Origin: a bacterium
GTDB taxonomy: Bacteria; Verrucomicrobiota; Verrucomicrobiae; JAJYAR01
DNA: 5,146 nt
NCBI GenBank assembly: GCA_021779435.1
Contig: JAJYAR010000232.1
Span: forward strand, 1 to 5,146
Reading direction: 5' to 3'
Of the stretch, positions 1 through 5,146 are shown piece after piece. The notes beneath the pieces are model-generated. The model was not told where the DNA came from and searched no databases. It saw only the letters and a program-made list of their open reading frames with translations. Each line of letters opens with the position of its first letter. The stretch's first letter is position 1. The position numbers and the translations under genes are program-made.

Positions 1-3000
1 CCGGAGGCGGAGGTTCTCGAGGCGGGCCTCCCGGAGCCGGCTCACCTCGTCGGAGAGGTTCACGTTGAGCTGGCGCAGGACCGCGTTCTCGCGCCGCACC
101 TCGAAGACGTGCTCGAATGTCTCGATGCAGAGCACGGTGCCGCTGCGAAGAGCCGCGGGCGGCTCCGGCTGCGGTGTATCGGCGAGGTCCGGGGCGGCTT
201 CGGTTGCGATGGTAAAGACGAACGTCGAGCCCTGATTGGTGGTGCTCTGGACGCGGATGTCGCCACCCATCAGCTGCGTGAGCCGCTGACAGATCGCCAG
301 GCCCAGTCCGGTGCCCCCGTATTTGCGGGTGGTGGACGAGTCGACCTGACTGAACGCCCGGAAGAGCCGGTCGACGCGCTCGGGAGGGATTCCGATTCCC
401 GTGTCGCGGACGGTGAACTCGAGGATGATGCAGTTCGGATCTGCCGGCGGGGGCGTGTCGTCACGCGGCAGCTGGGCGGGCTCCGGCGTGGCAACCTTCC
501 GGATCTCGATGGAGATGCTGCCGCTGGGGGTGAACTTGACGGCGTTGTTGACGACGTTGACCAGCACCTGGCGGAGCCGGGTGACGTCACCGAGGATCCA
601 GGGAGGAACGTCGGCCGCCATGAAGTAGCCTATCTCGAGTTTCTTGGAAGCGGCCTGGAGTGCGAACAAGTCGAGGGCTTCCTCGACGCAGACCACAAGA
701 TCCATCGGTTCGCGTTCCAGCTCCATCCTTCCCGATTCGATCTTCGAGAAATCGAGAATGTCGTTGATGATCGTGAGCAGGGCCTCGCCGGAGGTGCGGA
801 TCGTGTTCACGTAGTCCCGCTGCTCGCTGCTGAGCTTCGTCTCCATCAGCAGGCTCGTCATGCCGATGACGCCGTTCATGGGCGTGCGGATCTCGTGGGA
901 CATCGAGGCGAGGAATTCGCTCTTGGCGCGGGACGCGTCGTCGGCTTCGGCCTTGGCGCGGCGCAACTGGTGTTCCGTTTCGACCCGCGCGGTGATGTCG
1001 GTGGCGACAACGATGAAATTCGCGAGTTCGCTGTTCGCGTTGCGGACCGGCTGGACCTCGATGTGAAGGTGGAATTTCTGACCGGACTTCGAGTAGTGGA
1101 CGATGTCCGTGCTGATACCCTCGCCCTCGGCGAGCGCGGTGCGGATCCGGGACAACGTGCGTTGGTTGGTCTCCGGCCCGATCATGAAATGAGTGGGACT
1201 CTTGCCGGTGACCTCGCTGAGCGGGTATTCCATCACGCGGCAGAAGGCCTCGTTGGCCCACTCGATGCGGCCGTCGGCGGAGGTGATGAGGACTGGGTTG
1301 TCGGTGGTCGCTGCGACGAGGGACAGCTTGCGGGCCTCGGCCTGGCTTTGTCGAAGGGCCAGTTCGGCTTCGCGCCGGGCCGTGACGTCCTGCAGGGTTC
1401 CGACGATGCGGATGGGCCGGCCGTCGGTCGCGATGGCGACGGACTTCGAGCGGCTGTACAACCAGCGCCACACGCCATTGCGGGCGCGGACGCGGTATTC
1501 CGGTTCGATGAAGGACACGGCCCCGCTCAGCTGCGCTTCGATGCGCTGCTGATAGGTTGGCAGATCGTCGGGGTGAATGAGCGCGCGCCAGGCGTCGATC
1601 GTGGACGGCATGGCGGCGTGGTCGTAACCCAGCATGGCCCAGAGTGCGGGGCTGTAATAGACATGTCCCGCCGGAACGCTCCATTCAAAGATGCCGATCT
1701 GAGTCGAATCGAGTGCGAGCCTGAGGCGATCATCGGAAACCTTGAGGCGTGCCTCGATGCGGCGGCGTTCCTCGTTTTCGGCGAACAGTCGTTTGTTGGA
1801 GAGCTCGGCCGCCCGCTGCCCGGCCCTTGCGCGACGGGCCAGGTGAACACTCAGCCCGAAAAGGCCGGTGATGCCGAAACCGGCGAGCAGTGCCAGCTCG
1901 GGAAGGTACCGGCGGTCGCGTGTCACCGCATCGGGCAATGGCGTAAGGCTGACATTCACACGCCTGTCGGCGATGGGGAAGATATGGGTGTTGGTGAGAT
2001 CGGAGGCGGGCGGCGCGTTCGGGGATTTCGAAACGTACACGGGTGTGCCGAGGATCGAGGCCGAGACGTGGTACTGGTTCGTCGTGCCCTCGCGGGAGGC
2101 GATGTTGTCGAAAAGCGGCTGATAGCCGTACTCGGCTGCGATGAACCCGACGCTGGTGCCATCGCGCAGGACTGGCGCGTAGATGATGAAGCCCGGCTGG
2201 CTCGTGCCGGCGGTGATGATCCGGGTCGTGGGAGAGACGACCGGCACTCCCGTTGAGCGAGCCTCATTCAGCGCGTCCCGGCGTTCCGGAAGCGATGCAT
2301 GGTCGAAGGACATGGCCGACTCGTTGTTCGCGCGCGGGAAGATGTCGACGGTGCGCCCCGTGGCATCGAGGTACTCGATGGCGAAGCAGCCCTTTTCCGA
2401 GGCGGACGCCCATTGCGTGCGAGCACCGGCTTCCCAGGTTGCGGAGGAATTCGCGCCATTGCCCAGAGTGCCTGCCATCCGCTCCATCCCGTTCGTCTCG
2501 CGTTCGATTTCCGCGTTCACGTTGGTCACGAACCTGACCATGGCGGTGACTGTCTTGGCGTCGATGTAGGTGCGCTCGCGCTGGCCCAGGCCGACCCACA
2601 GGATGATCGTCATCGTGAGGCAGCCGACGACGACCGGCAGCGGCGACCAGGCGGGAGGCTCGCCGGCGAGGCGCGTGCTTTCGCGCCATGCAAAGCTGAC
2701 CAACGCCATGCCGAAGAGCAGAAGCGTGAGTGCGGCGACAGGGGCCGTTGGGATCGAGGAGCCCCAGGTGTACACAGCCGGCAGACCGGCGCCGTAGCCC
2801 ACCAAGGTTGAGAACCCGGCTGAACTGACGACCGAGCCGACGATTGCGGCGACGAGCAGTCGAATGGAGGCGAACCGGGCGGAACCGCTCCAGGCCAGCG
2901 CCACGCCACTCAGCAGCAGTGACAAGGCGGAGATGGCTGGCATCCGGCCCGCGTAGCCGGAGTTTGTCTGAAGGTAATCGCGTGCCAGCAACTCATCGAT

Positions 3001-3309
3001 GCCCGGATTGAGGTGAAGAACGTACTCCGCGATGGTCGCGGCGCCGATGGCTGCGGGGACAAGGGCAAGCCACGCCACGCGCCGGACGCCGCATTCGAGG
3101 GCGACGAGGACGCCGCCGAGAATCATGAACCCGAGGGCTGAGTTCAGCTTGAACGACGCATGCCCCATCCGTGGTGGCTGAAGGATGATGTCGGTGTGCG
3201 TCGCCCACGCCACGATCGTCAGAAACGCGAGCGCCAGCACGGCCATTTCCAAGCCGAGCGATGCCCGCTCAAGCCACGAGCGCTTCGGCAATGTGGGCAA
3301 TGAACTCAT
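1..3309 (-). CDS. Membrane sensor histidine kinase: multi-TM module, CHASE, two PAS, HisKA, HATPase (C-terminus outside window)
   Basis: This is a sensor kinase that autophosphorylates on histidine and should pass the phosphate to a receiver. 1103 residues are visible with no stop. The ATG at 3309 is the earliest possible start, because an in-frame TAA lies three codons upstream (3316-3318). Seven hydrophobic helices occupy roughly residues 18-36, 55-71, 78-97, 123-140, 148-166, 189-208 and 224-242. A CHASE-like extracytoplasmic domain follows (about 257-440, with GVPVVSP and PGFIIYAPV), then an eighth helix at 469-489 and a charged coiled linker. PAS1 spans about 525-645 (IHPDDL at 578-583). 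PAS2 spans about 655-778 and ends in VVATDITAR. HisKA has the H-box [16 protein letters not shown] with phospho-acceptor His805. HATPase_c shows the N-box NVVNNAVKF (918-926), G1 DTGIGI (969-974), F-box FSQVD (986-990) and G2 GGTGLG (998-1003). After a Pro-rich linker, VLCIET (1058-1063) sits where a receiver domain should begin but lacks its acidic pair. The signal sensed is unknown. Confidence 0.95.
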   Translation of the reverse strand, partial: MSSLPTLPKRSWLERASLGLEMAVLALAFLTIVAWATHTDIILQPPRMGHASFKLNSALGFMILGGVLVALECGVRRVAWLALVPAAIGAATIAEYVLHLNPGIDELLARDYLQTNSGYAGRMPAISALSLLLSGVALAWSGSARFASIRLLVAAIVGSVVSSAGFSTLVGYGAGLPAVYTWGSSIPTAPVAALTLLLFGMALVSFAWRESTRLAGEPPAWSPLPVVVGCLTMTIILWVGLGQRERTYIDAKTVTAMVRFVTNVNAEIERETNGMERMAGTLGNGANSSATWEAGARTQWASASEKGCFAIEYLDATGRTVDIFPRANNESAMSFDHASLPERRDALNEARSTGVPVVSPTTRIITAGTSQPGFIIYAPVLRDGTSVGFIAAEYGYQPLFDNIASREGTTNQYHVSASILGTPVYVSKSPNAPPASDLTNTHIFPIADRRVNVSLTPLPDAVTRDRRYLPELALLAGFGITGLFGLSVHLARRARAGQRAAELSNKRLFAENEERRRIEARLKVSDDRLRLALDSTQIGIFEWSVPAGHVYYSPALWAMLGYDHAAMPSTIDAWRALIHPDDLPTYQQRIEAQLSGAVSFIEPEYRVRARNGVWRWLYSRSKSVAIATDGRPIRIVGTLQDVTARREAELALRQSQAEARKLSLVAATTDNPVLITSADGRIEWANEAFCRVMEYPLSEVTGKSPTHFMIGPETNQRTLSRIRTALAEGEGISTDIVHYSKSGQKFHLHIEVQPVRNANSELANFIVVATDITARVETEHQLRRAKAEADDASRAKSEFLASMSHEIRTPMNGVIGMTSLLMETKLSSEQRDYVNTIRTSGEALLTIINDILDFSKIESGRMELEREPMDLVVCVEEALDLFALQAASKKLEIGYFMAADVPPWILGDVTRLRQVLVNVVNNAVKFTPSGSISIEIRKVATPEPAQLPRDDTPPPADPNCIILEFTVRDTGIGIPPERVDRLFRAFSQVDSSTTRKYGGTGLGLAICQRLTQLMGGDIRVQSTTNQGSTFVFTIATEAAPDLADTPQPEPPAALRSGTVLCIETFEHVFEVRRENAVLRQLNVNLSDEVSRLREARLENLRLR

Positions 3310-3354
3310 TGAGGGTTATCCCCTATATGGGCAATCTCCGCCTTGCTGGGCAAT
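3294..3354 (-). repeat. Three direct copies of ATTGCCCA around the kinase start
   Basis: The octamer ATTGCCCA occurs on the minus strand at 3347-3354, 3328-3335 and 3294-3301. The first two copies are 19 bases apart (start to start), close to two helical turns, and lie upstream of the ATG. The third lies 34 bases further on, inside codons 3-6. A partial fourth copy (ATTGCCGA) follows at 3284-3291. Tandem direct repeats at a gene start can be operator sites, but the third copy and the partial one also encode the LPTLPK stretch, so part of the repetition may be due to codon repetition. The first copy includes TTGCCC, which could serve as a weak -35 with CATATA 18 bases on; that promoter reading is speculative. 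Confidence 0.4.
3320..3324 (-). promoter_or_regulatory. Probable Shine-Dalgarno of the histidine kinase
   Basis: On the minus strand AGGGG lies 10 bases before the ATG at 3309. It is the only purine-rich, SD-like stretch just upstream of the start, and it supports that start together with the in-frame TAA at 3316-3318. The spacing is at the long end of the normal range, so the site is probably of moderate strength. Confidence 0.45.
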
Positions 3355-3407
3355 CCGCATCTGGGGTGAGAACTACGCAACCACCCTCGCTGAATCTACC
3401 GTTGCGG

Positions 3408-3459
3408 CTGGGAGCGAGCGGTGGGACACGCGTGCCAGCATGTCCGGCAGCGCTCCCGG
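3408..3459 (-). repeat. Two-tier inverted repeat in the kinase leader
   Basis: The outer arms CTGGGAGCG (3408-3416) and CGCTCCCGG (3451-3459) pair over nine positions, including one G-T wobble. Inside them, GGACA (3424-3428) pairs with TGTCC (3441-3445) around a 12-base loop. This could form a stable hairpin with an internal loop in a transcript running toward the kinase. No T tract follows on the minus strand, so a simple terminator is unlikely. Possible roles are transcript stabilisation or a regulatory leader fold, but nothing in the sequence decides between them. Confidence 0.4.
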
Positions 3460-3538
3460 TACAACGCATTTTGCCGCCAGAACCTCACCTGACCGAGGGG
3501 GCCTGTTCCGAAGTCACTTTTGGCGGGTTCGGTGCCGG

Positions 3539-3580
3539 CGGTTCAGGGGACACGGGTGCAAAGCTTTTCCGTCTGAACCG
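3539..3580 (-). repeat. Inverted repeat just downstream of the tRNA-Pro 3' end
   Basis: The plus-strand arms CGGTTCAG (3539-3546) and CTGAACCG (3573-3580) are a perfect 8-bp inverted repeat with a 26-base loop. On the minus strand, a second short pairing of ACGG with CCGT inside the loop can extend the stem. It begins 10 bases after the encoded CCA. A run of four T directly follows the CCA, before the stem, but no T tract follows the stem. It may be a processing or 3'-end structure for the tRNA transcript, or part of the kinase leader. Confidence 0.35.
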
Positions 3581-3590
3581 GCGGGGAAAA

Positions 3591-3667
<77 letters not shown>

Positions 3668-3809
3668 AAACAAGTGGTGGGTCACAAAGAGCCAGCGTGG
3701 AACGCGACGCAAGTGCTTTTTCCGCCGAATCGGATGTTCGTTCGCTCCCGCCGATCAGGATGGGGCGATCGGGTTTGCCTCCGCCCGGCGCCCGGGCAGA
3801 AATCCACGC
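3668..3809. promoter_or_regulatory. Divergent intergenic region between tRNA-Pro and the oxidoreductase
   Basis: These 142 bases must carry the promoter of the tRNA (minus) and of the oxidoreductase (plus). On the minus strand, TTGCGT (3706-3711) followed after about 18 bases by TTTGTG is the best -35/-10 pair I can find for the tRNA, and it is weak. On the plus side, no clear sigma70 box and no strong SD is visible before the GTG at 3810. The inverted repeat CCGATC-N10-GATCGG at 3751-3772 lies 37 bases before that start. Confidence 0.4.
3751..3772. repeat. Inverted repeat CCGATC-N10-GATCGG upstream of the oxidoreductase
   Basis: The two 6-base arms at 3751-3756 and 3767-3772 are perfect inverted copies, with centres about 16 bases apart. 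That is the geometry of many dimeric repressor operators. The position, 37 bases before the start codon, would suit control of the oxidoreductase promoter. The arms are short, so chance occurrence in GC-rich DNA is quite possible. Confidence 0.25.
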
Positions 3810-4913
3810 GTGAGCAGCAAGAAAAACGTACGGCTGGGAATCATCGGGATGGGCAACATGGGGCGGACGCATGCCGCGAACGTGCTCGCCGGAAAGCTCT
3901 CGCGGTGCGAACTGGCGGCGGTGTGCGACGCATCGGCCGGTTCGGCCGATGGGTTTCCCGGCGCCCGCGGATTCACGCGCCCGGAGGAGCTGTTTGCGTC
4001 GGGCTGCATCGACGCGGTGCTGATTGCCACGCCGCACTACGCGCATACGACGCTCGGGATCGCGGCGCTCGAGGCGGGCTTGCACGTGCTCGTGGAGAAG
4101 CCGATTTCGGTTCACGTCGCCGACGCCCGTCGGCTGCTTGACGCCCATCGCGGGCGGGAGGCGCAGGTGTTTGCCGCGATGTTCAACCAGCGGACCGATC
4201 CCTACTATCAGGCGATTCGCCGTCTGATCAGCACCGGCGAACTCGGGGCGCTCCGGCGTATCCAGTGGACGATCACCGATTGGTTCCGCCCGGCCGCGTA
4301 TTATGCAGGTGACGGCTGGCGTGCGACCTGGGCAGGGGAGGGCGGCGGCGTGCTGCTGAACCAGTGCCCTCACAATCTGGACCTGTTCCAGTGGCTTTTC
4401 GGAATGCCGAAACGTGTCGTCGGTTTTTGCGGGTTCGGCCGGTACCACGCCATCGAGGTGGAGGACGACGTGACCGCGTACTTCGAGTACGGTGACGGCA
4501 TGCATGCGACGTTCATCACGTCGACCGGCGAGGCGCCCGGGACGAACCGGCTCGAAATCGCAGCGGAACGGGGAAGGGTGGTTTACGAAAGCGACCGGCT
4601 CGTTTGGCAGCGCAATCAAGTGCCCGTCTCGGAGTACAGCGCGAAAACGACCGAGCGCTTCGGCAGGCCCGCATCGGAGCTCGTGCCTATCGAAGTGCAA
4701 GGGCACGGAGGTCAGCATGTTGAAACGCTTCAGAATTTCGTGGACGCGATCCTCGACGGCGTGCCGTTGCTGGCTCCGGCGGAGGAAGGAATCCGTTCGG
4801 TGGAACTGGCGAACGCGATCCTGTTGTCGGCCTGGCGTCACGCGCCCGTCGCCCTGCCGATCGATGCGAGTGGATACGCGGACGAGCTGAAGAGAAGAAG
4901 CGGGAGCATGTGA
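3810..4913 (+). CDS. Gfo/Idh/MocA family NAD(P)-dependent oxidoreductase
   Basis: This is a cytoplasmic dehydrogenase of the family that oxidises or reduces sugars, inositols and sugar derivatives; the substrate cannot be told from sequence. It has 367 residues, a normal family length. The N-terminal Rossmann domain has GMGNMG (13-18) after beta-1, Asp40 at the end of beta-2 (suggesting NAD preference), IATPHYAH (72-79) and the family signature EKPIS (96-100) with catalytic Lys97. The C-terminal substrate domain has GGGVLLNQCPHNLDLFQWL (178-196) with the expected active-site His188. The Asp common four residues before this His is Asn184 here. The tail NFVDAILDGVPLLAP (309-323) is typical of the family. 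The start is the GTG at 3810: no ATG, GTG or TTG occurs in frame between the tRNA gene and this codon, and the Rossmann strand begins six residues later. No strong SD is seen. No signal peptide is present. The gene appears monocistronic within the window. Confidence 0.95.
   Translation: MSSKKNVRLGIIGMGNMGRTHAANVLAGKLSRCELAAVCDASAGSADGFPGARGFTRPEELFASGCIDAVLIATPHYAHTTLGIAALEAGLHVLVEKPISVHVADARRLLDAHRGREAQVFAAMFNQRTDPYYQAIRRLISTGELGALRRIQWTITDWFRPAAYYAGDGWRATWAGEGGGVLLNQCPHNLDLFQWLFGMPKRVVGFCGFGRYHAIEVEDDVTAYFEYGDGMHATFITSTGEAPGTNRLEIAAERGRVVYESDRLVWQRNQVPVSEYSAKTTERFGRPASELVPIEVQGHGGQHVETLQNFVDAILDGVPLLAPAEEGIRSVELANAILLSAWRHAPVALPIDASGYADELKRRSGSM
3931..3951 (+). repeat. Perfect 9-bp hairpin inside the oxidoreductase 5' coding region
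   Basis: CATCGGCCG (3931-3939) and CGGCCGATG (3943-3951) are perfect inverted copies around a 3-base loop, covering codons 41-47 just after the cofactor-binding Asp40. The encoded stretch DASAGSADG is a variable loop in this family, so the repeat is not forced by conserved residues. It could form a strong mRNA hairpin about 120 bases into the gene. Confidence 0.4.
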
Positions 4914-4955
4914 CACGGGCAGCCAGTCTGGGCGGCGTGGGACATTCAAAGTAGC

Positions 4956-4977
4956 AACCTGGTCGTTTCCAGAGGTT
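4956..4977 (+). terminator. Weak candidate terminator hairpin of the oxidoreductase
   Basis: AACCTGG (4956-4962) can pair with CCA-GGTT (4969-4977, with a two-base bulge) around loop TCGTTT, 42 bases after the stop codon. The following bases, TGGTTTCT, are only partly T-rich, so this is a poor intrinsic terminator. The hairpin at 5026-5069 is a competing candidate. Confidence 0.2.
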
Positions 4978-5025
4978 TGGTTTCTATCCAGAGTGGCACT
5001 GCCTATTGCGATTCGGTACTTTTAT

Positions 5026-5069
5026 TTGGAATAGGTCTAATTCTCACTTGCACATTAGAACCATTCCAA
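5026..5069. repeat. 16-nt imperfect inverted repeat in AT-rich DNA
   Basis: The arms TTGGAATAGGTCTAAT (5026-5041) and ATTAGAACCATTCCAA (5054-5069) match at 14 of 16 positions around a 12-base loop. On the plus strand it is followed by TTTGTTG, so it could act as a terminator for the oxidoreductase. It could also be a binding site or a small dispersed palindromic element. The low GC content of the stem argues against a strong terminator. Confidence 0.5.
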
Positions 5070-5146
5070 TTTGTTGACCGGTCCTCACCGTCTAATGCGT
5101 CCCAATCTCAACACCGGAGCACTTTCGCAGCTGCTTGCTGACAGCG

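Larger units (their letters stand above)
3310..3590 (-). other. Non-coding leader between tRNA-Pro and the kinase
   Basis: No convincing gene is seen in these 281 bases on either strand. The plus-strand reading frames that cross it have no SD, and the longest continues through the tRNA gene. Read on the minus strand, it would be both the 3' flank of tRNA-Pro and the 5' untranslated region of the kinase. It holds two hairpin-forming inverted repeats (3539-3580 and 3408-3459) and two of the ATTGCCCA repeats. No oligo-T tract follows either hairpin in the minus direction, so neither is a canonical intrinsic terminator. I recognise no known riboswitch class here. Confidence 0.5.
4914..5146. other. 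AT-richer non-coding region after the oxidoreductase
   Basis: No gene is supported here. By hand count, 4961-5080 is about 43% G+C, well below the coding parts. It contains a weak bulged hairpin (4956-4977), a 16-nt imperfect inverted repeat (5026-5069) and the palindrome GACCGGTC (5076-5083). GTCTAAT occurs directly at 5035-5041 and 5090-5096. From 5095 a plus-strand ATG opens 17 codons to the window edge without an SD, and on the minus strand a short open stretch enters from the edge and stops at 5092-5094. Neither can be judged as a gene. Confidence 0.5.

Noticed and set aside
1170..1220. PAS2 as a light-sensing LOV domain
   Set aside because: The segment [14 protein letters not shown] lacks the flavin-binding cysteine of the GRNCRFLQ motif, so it is an ordinary PAS.
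587..1684. 365-codon open frame on the minus strand inside the kinase
   Set aside because: It is a shifted frame of the same strand, rich in Arg, Pro and His with no fold motifs. The overlapping frame gives continuous PAS and HisKA sequence.
109..2256. 715-codon open frame on the plus strand
   Set aside because: It is exactly antisense, in codon register, to the histidine kinase. The kinase frame carries full HisKA and HATPase motifs, while this frame shows no recognisable domain. Long antisense frames are common opposite GC-rich genes.
3539..3580. Possible cyclic-di-GMP riboswitch suggested by TGCAAAGC near 3559
   Set aside because: Only the short GCAAAGC resembles the class. The second conserved segment and the tetraloop-receptor layout are missing, and the orientation is opposite to the kinase.
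5095..5146. Start of a new plus-strand gene at the right edge
   Set aside because: An ATG opens 17 codons to the edge, but there is no SD and the stretch is too short to recognise. A minus-strand tail ending at 5092-5094 is equally possible.

Overview
The window is high-GC bacterial DNA, about 60-65% by eye in the coding parts. It holds two protein genes and one tRNA gene. The style suggests a Gram-negative environmental bacterium: a long multi-sensor hybrid-type histidine kinase, and a Gfo/Idh/MocA sugar-type oxidoreductase whose active-site segment reads NQCPHNLDL. Verrucomicrobiota (Opitutales-like) would fit, but that is an inference from gene style, not from a marker gene.

Layout from left to right. 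Positions 1-3309 (minus strand) hold the first 1103 residues of a membrane sensor histidine kinase whose C-terminus lies beyond the left edge. Positions 3310-3590 are a non-coding stretch that would form the untranslated leader of the kinase; it contains two hairpin-forming inverted repeats and tandem ATTGCCCA repeats. Positions 3591-3667 (minus) are a complete tRNA-Pro(GGG) with an encoded CCA end. Positions 3668-3809 are a divergent promoter region. Positions 3810-4913 (plus) are a complete NAD(P)-dependent oxidoreductase of the Gfo/Idh/MocA family. Positions 4914-5146 are non-coding, clearly more AT-rich, and contain a 16-nt imperfect inverted repeat.

The tRNA and the kinase lie on the same strand, with no convincing terminator seen between them, so read-through into the kinase leader is possible. 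The oxidoreductase is transcribed divergently and shows no visible functional tie to the kinase. Because the kinase is open at the left edge, the longest closed reading frames over it are antisense shadows and should not be annotated.

I did not find a clear previously undescribed system. The points most worth a second look are the non-canonical sequence after the kinase ATPase domain (a degenerate receiver or a coiled coil), the structured leader with repeats in front of the kinase, the three-fold repeated membrane motif in its N-terminal sensor, and the AT-rich palindromic right end.
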